64,000 nt of DNA from Rhodococcus spongiicola (GCF_004011835.1 NZ_RKLN01000005.1:186001-250000); one strand, 5' to 3'; counted from the first letter of the stretch, positions 1 through 8,984 are shown. Translations and numbers: made by a program. Notes: generated by a model not told the origin, from the letters alone.

Positions 1-133
1 GACGGTCCAGATCTTCCTGGGTGTCGGCAGTCGGCCGGTAGCGCAGCGGGTACGGCAGGCGGTCACGACCGAGCTGTCGCCACAAGACCTCGAACTCGAG
101 CCCGGTGAACTGCCAGGCCTTCGAATACTCCAT
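1..133 (-). CDS. EspG-family ESX secretion-associated protein, N-terminal fragment (partial)
   Basis: The reading frame runs off the left edge, so only the first 44 residues are visible. They start MEYSKAWQFTGLEF and contain VLWRQLGRDRLPYPLRY, a pattern I associate with the N-terminus of Nocardiaceae EspG proteins. EspG proteins are cytosolic chaperones of type VII secretion substrates. The ATG at 133 is the only start codon after the in-frame stop of the upstream lprQ gene, 54 bp away. No good ribosome binding site is visible. The family call rests on this short stretch, and a PE/PPE or ESX partner cannot be checked because it would lie outside the window. Confidence 0.5.
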   Translation of the reverse strand, partial: MEYSKAWQFTGLEFEVLWRQLGRDRLPYPLRYRPTADTQEDLDR

Positions 134-187
134 GAAGGGGTAGACGCATCGGACCGGCGGACGGTTCCACCGGCCTGAGTGGCTCCG

Positions 188-1369
188 TCACGCGAGCGCC
201 GACATCGACAGCCACGTCGGCCAATCGACGGCCCAGTCATAGATGTCTCCGTCCGCGGCGGACAGACCGATACGGGTTCCGGTGACCTCCACAGGATCGC
301 CGTACATGGCCATGCCGAAGTACTCCTCGGCGTCCGAGAGCGAGAGGTTGATGCACCCGTTCGTCACGTTCGACGCCCCCTGGACCCCGATGGTCAAGGG
401 GTTGGCGTGGATGAACTCGCCGTTGTTCGAGATACGAACCGCCCACCGCTCACGCACGTTCTCGTAGTAGGGCGGATTCGACATCACGAAGTCTTCGTGC
501 TTCTCGGACACGACGTGGATGCCGCTGCGGGTGACGTTGCGGGCCTCGCTGCCTTCCCCGTAGCTGACCGGGATGTCCATGACCGTCGCACCGTCGCGGA
601 TCACCTGCATGCGATGGCTGGGGGCGTCGGCCTTCACGATCTGGCTGCGTCCGATCGTGAAGTCCAGCGACAGGTCGCTCGCCCCGTAGGCGCCGTCACC
701 GAAGTCGAGACCATAGAGCTTGGCGTCCAGATCGACGGTGGTGCCGGGAACCCAGTAGTTCTGCGGACGCCAGTGCACGCGAGCTCCGTGATCGTCGGCC
801 AGCCACGCCCACGACCCTGTCGTCGGCGGGTCGGTGGTGATGTGCAGCGCCTTCTCCACGGCAGCCTTGTCTGCGATCGGGCCGTCGAACTGCAGCATGA
901 TCGGGGCAGCGATACCCACGACCTGCCCGTCGCCGATGTTGGTGCGAACCGCCGTCGTGGTATCCGGATCGAGCGTGGTGAAGCTCCCGGACACCGGGAC
1001 GGTCTTGCCGTCGCCGCCGACCGCTGTTCCCGACCAGGTGTACGTCGCTCCGTAGCCGAGCGGTTCGGTGATCGTGTAGGCCGTGCGGTCGGGCGCGAGC
1101 GCGCCTTGCACGACCTTGCCCGCCGCATTGGTTAGGGCGACGCTCTCGAGCACCCCCTGATTCACCCGGACCGAGATCGGATCGACGGGATTCACGTTCT
1201 GGGTATCGGCGCTCGGTGTCTCGACAACCTGCGCGACGGGCTCCACGGCCGCAGGGTCGACGCTTGCGAACCCCCCGGTCGCGCAGCCCGCCATGAGGGA
1301 CAGCCCCACAAGCGCGGCCAGCACTGCCAACAGACGCACCCGACGCTTCCGAGAACCCTGATGACGCAC
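188..1369 (-). CDS. lprQ: L,D-transpeptidase lipoprotein, LprQ/LdtMt5 type
   Basis: This 393-aa exported enzyme should make 3-3 cross-links in peptidoglycan outside the membrane. A basic N-terminus is followed by a hydrophobic segment and a lipobox ending MAGC near residue 29, so it is probably a lipoprotein. Residues about 50-240 look like the Ig-like domains of mycobacterial Ldt enzymes, and about 250-370 is the YkuD catalytic domain. The active-site segment reads [13 protein letters not shown] followed by TNGCINLS. The catalytic Cys is present, but the usual His of the S/T-H-G-C motif is Asn. Its position next to murB matches Rv0483. The start is a GTG. The neighbouring murB is on the same strand but upstream, with 109 bp between them. 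Confidence 0.88.
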   Translation of the reverse strand: MRHQGSRKRRVRLLAVLAALVGLSLMAGCATGGFASVDPAAVEPVAQVVETPSADTQNVNPVDPISVRVNQGVLESVALTNAAGKVVQGALAPDRTAYTITEPLGYGATYTWSGTAVGGDGKTVPVSGSFTTLDPDTTTAVRTNIGDGQVVGIAAPIMLQFDGPIADKAAVEKALHITTDPPTTGSWAWLADDHGARVHWRPQNYWVPGTTVDLDAKLYGLDFGDGAYGASDLSLDFTIGRSQIVKADAPSHRMQVIRDGATVMDIPVSYGEGSEARNVTRSGIHVVSEKHEDFVMSNPPYYENVRERWAVRISNNGEFIHANPLTIGVQGASNVTNGCINLSLSDAEEYFGMAMYGDPVEVTGTRIGLSAADGDIYDWAVDWPTWLSMSALA

Positions 1370-1478
1370 GAATTCAACCGTACGCTCAGTGCATCAGCGG
1401 CTTTCGCTACGCAGGACGCGCGGTCCAGCTCGTTGCAGGTCCAGCCGCTGCAGATCCAACCTCAGCGAAGAGCGCCGC

Positions 1479-2573
1479 TCAGATCGAGCAACCAACCGTG
1501 ACCGGCTCCGGTTCGAGACGCACCCCGAACGCTGCCTCGACGCCGTCGCGGACGTTGCGGGCCAACGAGACGAGGTCGCGCGTGCTCGCGCGCCCGCGGT
1601 TGGTCAACGCGAGCGTGTGCTTGGTGGACAGCCGGACCGGCGACTCGATGCCGGGATAGCCCCTGCCGAACCCGGCACGCTCGATGAGCCAACCAGCCGA
1701 CAGCTTGGTGCCGGGGTTACCCGGGAACTGCGGGATCCTCGTGTCCGCACCGACCTTCGCCCTGATGGCGTCGAGCACCGGGGCCAGGCCCGCATCGGGT
1801 ATCACCGGGTTGGTGAAGAACGACCCGGCACTCCAGGTGTCGTAGTCGTCGCCGTCGAGCACCATGCCCTTGCTGCGGCGTAGCGAGAGGACGGCGTCGC
1901 GAACCTCCGCTGTCGGGCGCCGCTCACCTTCCCGCGCACCCAACGCGACGGCGAGCTCGCGGTACGCGAGTGGCGCGCTCGCCCCGTCGGGGCGGACCGC
2001 CATCTCGACGGCCAGCACCACCGCGTCGCTGCGGTGTTTGAGGACACTGGTGCGGTAGCCGAGGCCCAGCTCGGACGGGTCGAGCCAACGCACCTCACCC
2101 GTGGCGCGGTCCAACAGCTGCACCCGGCGCAGCAAAGACCCCACCTCGACACCGTACGCACCGACGTTCTGCACGGGCGTCGCGCCGGTCGAGCCGGGGA
2201 TGCCGGACAGGCATTCGAGCCCGCCGAGCCCGGCCGCGACGGTCTTGGCGACGACGTCGTCCCACACCGCCCCGGCCTGCGCGAGCACCGTGCCCGCGCC
2301 GAGTTCGACACCCGCGTCGGCGACGCCGACCACCACGCCGTCGAACCCGTCGTCCGAGATCACCAGGTTGGATCCGCCACCGAGGATCAGCGTCGGCACG
2401 CGCGCCTCGTCGAGCAGACGCACGACAGCGACGAGAACGTCGGTGGACGGGCATTCGGCCAGCACTGCAGCGGGACCGCCGAGCCGCAGGGTCGTCAGCC
2501 CGGACAGCGGCACACGCTCGGACAATTGCGCGCCGGTCTGCTCGAGGCGCCCGCGGATGAGTGGATCCAACAC
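1479..2573 (-). CDS. murB: UDP-N-acetylmuramate dehydrogenase MurB
   Basis: MurB reduces UDP-GlcNAc-enolpyruvate to UDP-MurNAc with NADPH and FAD, the second committed step of peptidoglycan precursor synthesis in the cytosol. The 364-aa protein shows the FAD-binding segment LGGGSNLVISD near residue 64, the SGIPGSTGATPVQNVGAYG block that contacts substrate and flavin, and the C-terminal block around SAGWLIERAG. The start is a GTG at 2573, and a -10-like TACCGT lies 6 nt before it, which suggests a leaderless transcript. The divergent DUF2505 gene starts only 23 bp away. Gene order with lprQ and DUF2505 matches M. tuberculosis Rv0481c-Rv0483. Confidence 0.95.
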   Translation of the reverse strand: MLDPLIRGRLEQTGAQLSERVPLSGLTTLRLGGPAAVLAECPSTDVLVAVVRLLDEARVPTLILGGGSNLVISDDGFDGVVVGVADAGVELGAGTVLAQAGAVWDDVVAKTVAAGLGGLECLSGIPGSTGATPVQNVGAYGVEVGSLLRRVQLLDRATGEVRWLDPSELGLGYRTSVLKHRSDAVVLAVEMAVRPDGASAPLAYRELAVALGAREGERRPTAEVRDAVLSLRRSKGMVLDGDDYDTWSAGSFFTNPVIPDAGLAPVLDAIRAKVGADTRIPQFPGNPGTKLSAGWLIERAGFGRGYPGIESPVRLSTKHTLALTNRGRASTRDLVSLARNVRDGVEAAFGVRLEPEPVTVGCSI

Positions 2574-2579
2574 GTGAAA

Positions 2580-2589
2580 ACGGTAGCGT
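2580..2589. promoter_or_regulatory. Interlocked divergent -10 boxes of murB and the DUF2505 gene
   Basis: The sequence ACGGTAGCGT reads as TAGCGT on the + strand (2584-2589), 7 nt before the ATG of the DUF2505 gene. It reads as TACCGT on the - strand (2585-2580), 6 nt before the murB GTG. The two boxes share the central TA. Transcription should start at or next to both start codons. This is inferred from spacing only. Confidence 0.5.
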
Positions 2590-2596
2590 GCGATTC

Positions 2597-3097
2597 ATGG
2601 CCCGACGTATCGACCACTCCGCGCACTACCCTCATCCGGTCTCCACCGTGCACACTGCCCTCACCGACGAGCGGTATTGGCGGGCCTGGTTGCAGGAGGT
2701 CGGCGGGCCCGGCGCGAAGCTCGACGAGGTGACTGTGGGCGACGGCACGATCGACGTCGCGATGACCCAGTCCATCCCCGCCGAGCACCTGCCGTCGATG
2801 GTCACCAAGATCCGCCCGGGTGACCTGATCATCACCCGCACCGAATCGTGGCACGCGCTACAGGGTGACCATGCCGAAGGCACCTTTTCGGCTTTGGTCG
2901 ACGGCACCCCCGGGCGACTACGCGGCACCATGTCCCTCACCGCAGACGCTGACGGATCGCTGCTGGTCATGGAGGGTGAAGTGGAGGTCAAGCTACCCAT
3001 CTTCGGCGGCAAGATCGAGTCCGTCATTGCTGAACAGGTCATCGAACTCATCGAGGCCGAGAACAACTTCACCGCTCGCTGGACGGCGTCGATCTAG
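2597..3097 (+). CDS. DUF2505 domain protein (first of a tandem pair)
   Basis: A 166-aa cytosolic protein starting MARRIDHSAHYPHPVSTVHTA. It belongs to the DUF2505 family (Rv0481c in M. tuberculosis), which has an SRPBCC/START-like layout and no proven function. It has no signal peptide or membrane segment. I chose the ATG at 2597 over an upstream in-frame ATG because the paralogue that follows starts the same way (MARRMDYSA) and because TAGCGT lies exactly 7 nt upstream, as in leaderless actinobacterial transcripts. The second copy starts 48 bp after this stop codon. A hydrophobic ligand-binding role is only an inference from the fold class. Confidence 0.8.
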   Translation: MARRIDHSAHYPHPVSTVHTALTDERYWRAWLQEVGGPGAKLDEVTVGDGTIDVAMTQSIPAEHLPSMVTKIRPGDLIITRTESWHALQGDHAEGTFSALVDGTPGRLRGTMSLTADADGSLLVMEGEVEVKLPIFGGKIESVIAEQVIELIEAENNFTARWTASI

Positions 3098-3145
3098 TCA
3101 TTGCGTTCGCCGACGGCACCGCCATCGAACGGTAGCCTGCCCGTC

Positions 3146-3646
3146 ATGGCCCGTCGCATGGACTACTCCGCCAGGTTCGAGCATCCTGCCGAGAAGGTGT
3201 ATGCCGCGCTGAGCAACCGGGACTACTGGGAAGCGCGGGTGGAAGAGATGCGCAAGTACTCGGACAACCACATCGGATCCCTCGAGGTGACCGACGACGG
3301 GATCGATCTGGTGCTGCACCATGTGCTGCCGCGCAAGGACCTACCCGAGATCGCGCAAACCGTGATGAAGAAGGACCTGATCATCACCCGTCGGGAGACT
3401 TACACCAAGTTCGGGGAACCGGTGACCGGCACCTACGAGGCATCGGTCCCGGCCGGGCCGGGCAGCCTGACCGGGACCATGGAACTGTTCAGCACCGACA
3501 CCGGCTGCACGCTCCGCACGTCGTCGGAGGCGAAAGTGTTCATCCCGTTCGTCGGCGGCAAACTCGAGCAACTGATGCTGACCAGTCTGGTCGACCTGTT
3601 CCAGTCCGAGGCCGAAGTCACCGCCGCCTGGCTCGCGGAGCAGTAG
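3146..3646 (+). CDS. DUF2505 domain protein (second of a tandem pair)
   Basis: A 166-aa paralogue of the preceding gene, with the same length and the same sequence of motifs (start MARRMDYSARFEHP, an internal DLIITRRETY corresponding to DLIITRTESW in copy 1, and FVGGKLEQ corresponding to FGGKIES). The proteins are clearly homologous but well diverged, so the duplication is old. TAGCCT sits 7 nt before the ATG, matching the arrangement of copy 1, so each copy probably has its own leaderless promoter. The next gene is convergent. Function unknown. Confidence 0.8.
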   Translation: MARRMDYSARFEHPAEKVYAALSNRDYWEARVEEMRKYSDNHIGSLEVTDDGIDLVLHHVLPRKDLPEIAQTVMKKDLIITRRETYTKFGEPVTGTYEASVPAGPGSLTGTMELFSTDTGCTLRTSSEAKVFIPFVGGKLEQLMLTSLVDLFQSEAEVTAAWLAEQ

Positions 3647-3720
3647 CACGCGTGGGCGAGGGCAGACACGAAGGCGTCACCTGCGGAACTGCAGGTATGA
3701 ATCGGCTGCGGTAGCGGCGA

Positions 3721-4332
3721 CTAGTCGCACACCCCCAGCGCGTGCGCGATGCGCTCCGCGACCTGCTGCGGTCGGCCATCACATTCGGCACGCAGTTCCT
3801 CGGGGTCGATCCGCCCGATCGCGACCCCGTCGCTGACGACCTCGTCGAACAGATCCTGGGCGATCCCACCGGCCGCGAGGTCCAGCGCGGTACACAGCGG
3901 CGTGGTGATGGGAAACGTTCCGGTTTGTTCGCAGTCCTCCGGTCGCAGTTCCCTGCGGTGGAGCGCGAGTCGGCGCGTGGGCGCAGGAGCGGACCGTGCC
4001 GTCGTCAGGTGAACGAAACTGGGATGCAGGTGACCGAGGCCGTGCAATTCGGCCGCGCTCTGGTGGGAGACCACCGCAGCGCCCTCGAACCACGCACACC
4101 ACTTGGCGTACTCTTCGAGATCGCTGCGCGGGAATGAGGCGAGACGGAACAGATCCCGTTCGATCCGCAACCAGGACCCCTCGGCCAGGCGGCCGTCGAT
4201 ATCCTCGGCATTGCAGCCAAGACGGAGCGCCTGCCTGGTCGTGAAATAGCCCGCTTGCCTGAGCGCAAGACGACGCAGATCCTCCCCCACCTCGGGAGTG
4301 GGTTCGCGCCGCGGATCTCTCCAGCCCGCCAT
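3721..4332 (-). CDS. AbiEi-like antitoxin/regulator domain protein, orphan
   Basis: A 203-aa protein. Residues about 25-70 (RQAGYFTTRQALRLGCNAED and the following GRLAEGSWLRIERDLFRL) match the winged-helix N-terminal domain shared by AbiEi-type antitoxins of type IV toxin-antitoxin systems. The middle region with VVSHQSAAELHGLG and TTPLCTALDLAA is also typical of this large actinobacterial group. No nucleotidyltransferase AbiEii toxin lies on either side: the neighbours are DUF2505 and an LmeA-like gene. It is therefore better viewed as a solitary DNA-binding family member than as a working toxin-antitoxin pair. Such genes are common in Rhodococcus. Confidence 0.65.
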   Translation of the reverse strand: MAGWRDPRREPTPEVGEDLRRLALRQAGYFTTRQALRLGCNAEDIDGRLAEGSWLRIERDLFRLASFPRSDLEEYAKWCAWFEGAAVVSHQSAAELHGLGHLHPSFVHLTTARSAPAPTRRLALHRRELRPEDCEQTGTFPITTPLCTALDLAAGGIAQDLFDEVVSDGVAIGRIDPEELRAECDGRPQQVAERIAHALGVCD

Positions 4333-4445
4333 GAAGACACCCTACTGCGACATCGTGTCCTAGATCACAGTTTTTCGGACCGAGGTGTCCGTACCGAGTC
4401 CACATTCACAGAATCGGCTCAGAGTCTTCCGGCAGAATCGCTGAC

Positions 4446-5216
4446 ATGTCGGCACCAGTGAATGCGCCCCAGATGCCCAGTGCCCCCCGGCCAAAGCGTC
4501 GCAAGGCAGTCGTGATCTCGCTGATCGTGGTCGCGGCGCTCGTAGTTGCGCTGGTCGGCGTCGAACTGTTCTTCCGTAACCGCGCGACCAGCTGCATGGA
4601 GTCGCAGTTCCGGAACGACCTCGGCTCCGACGTGAGCGTCGGCCTCAGCTGGAAGCCGGTACTGCTGCAGATGGGCGGGAACATTCCCTACGTGACGATC
4701 AACAGCACCGGTCCGTCGTTCGGTCCGGCGCAGGGCATGGAGGTTCATGCCCGCGCCAACGACATTCAGGTCACCGACTCCCCGGACAGCAGCGGCACCA
4801 TCGGCAGCTCGTGGGCCGACGTCAACTGGAGCACCGACGGCATCCTTGCGACCGTGCAGTCGCAACCGCTGGGCGGCCTCGTCGACTCGGTGACCACCAA
4901 CCCCGAAACCGGCACTCTGATGTTCACCGTCGGTCCCGCGGGCATCGCCGATCTGACAGTGCGCCCGACGGTGCAGGACGGACAGGTGCAGGTCGAGACA
5001 GTCGGTGCCGCGATCCTCGGCTTCGGGTTACCGACCGCGCTCGTCGACGGGATCGTCCAGACACTCACCGACAGCCTGCAGCAGTACCCACTCGGGATGG
5101 TGCCGACGACGCTGGCCATCACCGACAACGCGGTCGGCCTGCACCTCGAGGGCGGTCAGTATGTGATGCCACCGCAGGACCCGAACGCACCGCAGCCCGA
5201 GTGCGGCATTTTCTGA
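4446..5216 (+). CDS. LmeA-like (DUF2993) phospholipid-binding envelope protein
   Basis: A 256-aa protein with one transmembrane or uncleaved signal segment at residues about 20-42 (VVISLIVVAALVVALVGVEL) after a Pro/Arg-rich cytosolic tail. The rest is an extracytoplasmic DUF2993 domain. The family includes mycobacterial LmeA, a periplasmic phospholipid-binding protein that affects lipomannan elongation. Gene order next to deoC matches Rv0479c. The repeated LS-x-KPVLLQM and GFGLPTALVDGIVQTL blocks fit the beta-rich tubular lipid-binding fold. CAGAAT lies 7 nt before the ATG, which suggests a leaderless mRNA. The lipid-binding role is inferred from the family. Confidence 0.75.
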   Translation: MSAPVNAPQMPSAPRPKRRKAVVISLIVVAALVVALVGVELFFRNRATSCMESQFRNDLGSDVSVGLSWKPVLLQMGGNIPYVTINSTGPSFGPAQGMEVHARANDIQVTDSPDSSGTIGSSWADVNWSTDGILATVQSQPLGGLVDSVTTNPETGTLMFTVGPAGIADLTVRPTVQDGQVQVETVGAAILGFGLPTALVDGIVQTLTDSLQQYPLGMVPTTLAITDNAVGLHLEGGQYVMPPQDPNAPQPECGIF

Positions 5217-5240
5217 GCGCGCCGAGTAGCGGGGAGCCTG

Positions 5241-5921
5241 TCAGGTACTGCGAAACCCATCGAGCACCGCGCTGGTTCGGGACAATCCCAGCCGGGTGGC
5301 GCCGGCGTCGATCATCGCGAGCGCGTCGTCCGCAGTGCGGATGCCGCCGCTCGCCTTGACGCCCAGCCGGCCGCCGACGGTCTGCGCCATGAGCCGCACC
5401 GCCTCGACGCTGGCGCCGCCCGCCGGGTGGAAGCCGGTCGACGTCTTCACGAAGTCGGCGCCTGCCCGCTCGGCGGCGCGGCACGTCTCGACTATCGCGT
5501 CATCGGACAGCACCGCCGATTCGATGATCACCTTGAGCACCGGCGTGTGCCCGATCGCCTCGCGGACGGTGAGGATGTCAGCGTGCACCGCGTTGTACTC
5601 ACCGGCGACGGCGGCACCGACGTCGATCACCATGTCGACCTCGGCAGCGCCCTGGTCGACCGCGAGTCGAGCTTCCGCGCCCTTGATGAGCGAATGATGT
5701 TTGCCGGAAGGGAATCCGGCAACTGTCGCGAGTACCGGTCCTGATGGGTCGCCGGTGGTGCGCAGAGGCAGCATCGACGGCGATACACACACCGCGTACA
5801 CGCCCAGTTCGCGGGCCTCGTCGACGAGCACGCGCACGTCGGCGTCGGACGCAGCCGGATCGAGGAGGGTGTGGTCGATCATTGCAGCGACCTCGGAGCG
5901 ATCCAGCTTGGTCTCGGACAT
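5241..5921 (-). CDS. deoC: Deoxyribose-phosphate aldolase
   Basis: DeoC cleaves 2-deoxyribose-5-phosphate to glyceraldehyde-3-phosphate and acetaldehyde in deoxynucleoside catabolism. The 226-aa protein has the Schiff-base lysine in [11 protein letters not shown] and the second catalytic lysine in LGVKASGGI. The N-terminal block [13 protein letters not shown] is also diagnostic. I chose the ATG at 5921 ([10 protein letters not shown]) because it follows a purine-rich ACGAGGC and gives the usual family length. The open frame extends upstream but would overlap the divergent methyltransferase gene, which starts 38 bp away. Confidence 0.95.
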   Translation of the reverse strand: MSETKLDRSEVAAMIDHTLLDPAASDADVRVLVDEARELGVYAVCVSPSMLPLRTTGDPSGPVLATVAGFPSGKHHSLIKGAEARLAVDQGAAEVDMVIDVGAAVAGEYNAVHADILTVREAIGHTPVLKVIIESAVLSDDAIVETCRAAERAGADFVKTSTGFHPAGGASVEAVRLMAQTVGGRLGVKASGGIRTADDALAMIDAGATRLGLSRTSAVLDGFRST

Positions 5922-5959
5922 GCCTCGTAGCTTGGCACAGCTCGCTAGCATCGGGCTGC

Positions 5960-6856
5960 ATGAGCTCCGACGACACCGTGCGTGCACGCGAAGACGACAC
6001 CGTGCGCGCCGAAGAGATCGCCGCGACGTTCGACGCGGCCGCCGCTGACTTCGACCGCGTGACGCCCGACGTGTGGGGGCCGGCGGGACAGTGCCTCGTG
6101 TTCCAGGCAGGGCTGCGTTCCGGGGACACCGTGCTCGACGTCGGCAGCGGTACCGGTGCGTCGGCGCTGCCCGCCGCGGTCGCGGTCGGCCCGACCGGTC
6201 AGGTGCATGCGATCGACCTCTCCGACGAGATGCTCGAACGCGGGCGAGTCAAGGCGTCGGAGCGAGCGCTGCTCAACATCGAGTTCGTCACCGCCGACGC
6301 GACGACGTGGGAGGCGCCGAGCTCGGTTCCCGACGCCGGCTACGACGCGGTGCTCAGTTCGTATTCGGTGTTCTTCCTACCGGAGATGGACGAGTCGTTC
6401 GCGCGCCTGCTCCGGTTGGTGCGTCCCGGCGGGACCGTCGGGGTCACCGCCTGGCGCGAGACGGCATTGCGCGAGTACGCCACCACCTTTCTCGACGCCC
6501 TCGGCCCGCACCTGCCCCAACCGCTGCCCGACCTCACCGCCCAAATGGAGCCCGCCCAGCGACTCGACACCCCGGACAAGCTGCGCGGGTGGCTCACGGC
6601 CGCGGGCACCGAGGCGGTCGAGGTGCGCGAGCTGTCGAACCTGATCCCGGCGACGGAGGAATTCTGTTGGAGCTTCGTGCTGGGCAGCGGCTTGCGCGCG
6701 ACCCTCGCGGGTCTGGCTCCGGACGTCGTCGAGCAGGTGCGCACCGACTTCATGACGCTGATCATCGACCGTGGACTGCACACCATCGACGCGTCCACGC
6801 TCGTCGGTACGGCGAAAGTCGTGGGGTTCGGGGGACCTGACAAACTGAGGCAATGA
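5960..6856 (+). CDS. Class I SAM-dependent methyltransferase
   Basis: A 298-aa cytosolic methyltransferase. The SAM-binding glycine-rich motif I is [11 protein letters not shown] (about residue 58), followed by the acidic loop [13 protein letters not shown] and a motif corresponding to [18 protein letters not shown]. The overall pattern resembles the UbiE/COQ5-like group, but the substrate cannot be named. TAGCAT lies 8 nt before the ATG. The stop overlaps the start of purU by 4 bp (ATGA), so the two genes are translationally coupled. A link between the methyltransferase and one-carbon metabolism is suggestive but unproven. Confidence 0.8.
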   Translation: MSSDDTVRAREDDTVRAEEIAATFDAAAADFDRVTPDVWGPAGQCLVFQAGLRSGDTVLDVGSGTGASALPAAVAVGPTGQVHAIDLSDEMLERGRVKASERALLNIEFVTADATTWEAPSSVPDAGYDAVLSSYSVFFLPEMDESFARLLRLVRPGGTVGVTAWRETALREYATTFLDALGPHLPQPLPDLTAQMEPAQRLDTPDKLRGWLTAAGTEAVEVRELSNLIPATEEFCWSFVLGSGLRATLAGLAPDVVEQVRTDFMTLIIDRGLHTIDASTLVGTAKVVGFGGPDKLRQ

Positions 6857-7740
6857 GTTCAGCTACCTCGACTGACGACCGTCGTTACGTCCTGTCTCTG
6901 GGTTGCCCCGACCGGACCGGCATCGTGGCCCGAATCTCGGGGTTCCTCGCCGAGATCGGCGGTTGGATCGTCGAGGCCGCGTATCACGCGGACGCGGACA
7001 CCGGATGGTTCTTCACCCGGCAGGCAGTGCGCGCATCGTCGATCAGCTTGAGCCTCGAGGAGATGCGCGAGAGGTTCGCGGCCGTCGCCGAGGAGTTGGG
7101 GCCCGAGGCCGAGTGGACGCTGACCGACACCGGGGAACGCAAGCGCATCGTGCTGCTCGTCAGCAAGGAGGGCCACTGCCTGCACGACATCCTCGGCCGC
7201 GTCTCGGCGGGCGAACTGCCGTGCGATGTTGCCGCGGTCATCGGCAACCACCAGGACCTCGAGCGGGTCGCGAAGCGGCACGGCGTCGACTTTCACTACG
7301 TGTCGTTCCCGAAGGACCCGGCCGAGCGAGGTCCCGCATTCGAGCAGGTCCGCAAGCTCGTCGACGCGCACGACCCGGACGCGGTGGTACTGGCCCGCTT
7401 CATGCAGGTGCTGCCCTCCGAGTTGTGCGATCACTGGGCCGGCCGCGCGATCAACATCCACCACAGCTTCCTGCCGTCATTCGTCGGCGCTCGCCCCTAC
7501 CACCAGGCGTTCGCCCGCGGGGTCAAGCTGATCGGCGCAACATGCCACTACGTGACCGCCGAGCTCGATGCCGGTCCGATCATCGAGCAGGACGTCATCC
7601 GCGTCGACCACAACGACCAAGTCGCGGACATGGTCCGACAGGGGCGCGACATTGAGAAGCTGGTGCTGGCCCGTGGTCTGCGATGGCATCTGGAGGATCG
7701 CGTCCAGGTCCACGGCTCCAAGACCGTCGTCTTCAGCTGA
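6853..7740 (+). CDS. purU: Formyltetrahydrofolate deformylase
   Basis: PurU hydrolyses 10-formyl-tetrahydrofolate to formate and tetrahydrofolate and so balances the one-carbon pool. The 295-aa protein has an N-terminal ACT domain (residues about 10-90, CPDRTGIVARISGFLAEIGG) and a C-terminal formyltransferase domain. The catalytic Asn and His are in INIHHSFLPSF and the catalytic Asp is in AELDAGPIIEQD. It overlaps the methyltransferase stop by 4 bp. A 13-bp sequence containing its stop codon is duplicated just downstream. Confidence 0.94.
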   Translation: MSSATSTDDRRYVLSLGCPDRTGIVARISGFLAEIGGWIVEAAYHADADTGWFFTRQAVRASSISLSLEEMRERFAAVAEELGPEAEWTLTDTGERKRIVLLVSKEGHCLHDILGRVSAGELPCDVAAVIGNHQDLERVAKRHGVDFHYVSFPKDPAERGPAFEQVRKLVDAHDPDAVVLARFMQVLPSELCDHWAGRAINIHHSFLPSFVGARPYHQAFARGVKLIGATCHYVTAELDAGPIIEQDVIRVDHNDQVADMVRQGRDIEKLVLARGLRWHLEDRVQVHGSKTVVFS

Positions 7741-7758
7741 GCACGCGTCTTCAGCTGA
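7728..7758. repeat. Direct repeat spanning the purU stop codon
   Basis: CGTCTTCAGCTGA occurs at 7728-7740, where its TGA is the purU stop, and again at 7746-7758. The copies are identical with an 18-bp period. Confidence 0.85.
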
Positions 7759-7809
7759 CCAAGCCCCGGCAACGTGCGTCCTGGCGGGCTGCGCTGTCGG
7801 TTCAGGCCG

Positions 7810-8886
7810 TCATTTCAGGCTGCGAAGTCGCTCGACCTCGGCGTTGAAGTCGGTCACGGCCTCGACTGAGGTCATGTGCCCGATGCCGCGGAGGACGACG
7901 AGCCGTTCGAGGTTCTCGGCGTCGTCGAGCATCTGAGCGAGCCGTCGCGAGTGCGCGGGTGGGGTGAGCCGGTCGGCGGCACCCACCAGCACCGTCGTCG
8001 GCACCTGCAGGTTCTTCAGCCCATCCGTGATGTCGAGGCTGCTCAGCGCCGCACCCCAGCCGCCACGGGCGCGCGGGTGGCACTCGGTGAGGATGCGCGC
8101 GCAGAATGCGACCTCGGCGGGCGTCGAACCGGGCGCCATCGCTACGTACTTGATCGCGCGGGCGGTCACCGGGGACGCCGGCATCGGCATCGCCGACCCC
8201 AGGATGACGCGCCCGACCGGCACCGGGATCCGCGGAAACCGCTGCGGCAGCGGTATCACCCTGGTTTCCGCCACGAGGCTGTCGGTGCCTGTGCTCGCCA
8301 ACAGCACCGAACTGGCGTACTGCTGCACTTGCTCCGGGTACTTGCCGGCCCACGCGACAATGCTCATGCCGCCCATGCTGTGCCCGACGATGGCCGCCTT
8401 CCGTCCGTCCCGTACGGTCCCGGCGAGGACGGCGGCCAGATCGTCGCCGAGGATGTCGGGGGCCAGCGGGGTGTCGCCCATCGCACTGCGCCCGTGTCCG
8501 CGCAGGTCGTAGGTGATCACCCGGTACTTCTCGGCGAACGCATTGACCTGTGGGTTCCAGTAGTCGGCCGAGCAGGCCCACCCGTGGCTGAAGACAATCG
8601 GATCCGCATCGGGGGAACCGTAGACACGAACATGCAGTTCGGTGCCGTCGGCGGAGACGACGGGAATTATCTCTGGTTCGAGCCGAGGAGTCGCGAACAC
8701 GTCGTCCTGGTTCGACTGTGCCCCGGGCACTCCGGACCCTGGGACTCCGGACCCCGGGACTCCGGATACCGCCTTCCGTGGCCGGTCTGCCGCCATGGCG
8801 ACAACAGCCGCACCGGCGACCAGACCTACCCCACCTGCTATGCCTGTCAACGCCCACAGTCCCTTGCGGGACTTCCGTTCGCTCAC
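7810..8886 (-). CDS. Membrane-anchored or exported alpha/beta hydrolase
   Basis: A 358-aa hydrolase. Residues about 8-35 (LWALTGIAGGVGLVAGAAVV) form a signal-anchor. A low-complexity linker with three tandem G-V-P-G-S type repeats follows near residues 42-58. The alpha/beta-hydrolase domain has the oxyanion block FSHGWACSADYW, the nucleophile elbow VGHSMGGMS and the catalytic His in GIGHMTSVE. I chose the GTG at 8886 because GGGGAGG lies about 6 nt upstream and because longer starts would overlap the diiron oxygenase gene. Substrate unknown. An esterase or lipase acting in the envelope is likely. Confidence 0.82.
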   Translation of the reverse strand: MSERKSRKGLWALTGIAGGVGLVAGAAVVAMAADRPRKAVSGVPGSGVPGSGVPGAQSNQDDVFATPRLEPEIIPVVSADGTELHVRVYGSPDADPIVFSHGWACSADYWNPQVNAFAEKYRVITYDLRGHGRSAMGDTPLAPDILGDDLAAVLAGTVRDGRKAAIVGHSMGGMSIVAWAGKYPEQVQQYASSVLLASTGTDSLVAETRVIPLPQRFPRIPVPVGRVILGSAMPMPASPVTARAIKYVAMAPGSTPAEVAFCARILTECHPRARGGWGAALSSLDITDGLKNLQVPTTVLVGAADRLTPPAHSRRLAQMLDDAENLERLVVLRGIGHMTSVEAVTDFNAEVERLRSLK

Positions 8887-8984
8887 CGAGCCTCCCCTGT
8901 TCCCAGCCAAAACGCGTGGAGGACCTGAGTTGCCTCCAGTAACCACGAATCCGCGACCAGTACGCCCTCTCGGCCGTCGCAGCA

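Noticed and set aside
3721-4332. A working AbiEi/AbiEii toxin-antitoxin pair
   Set aside because: Only the AbiEi-like domain is present. Neither neighbour is a nucleotidyltransferase toxin.
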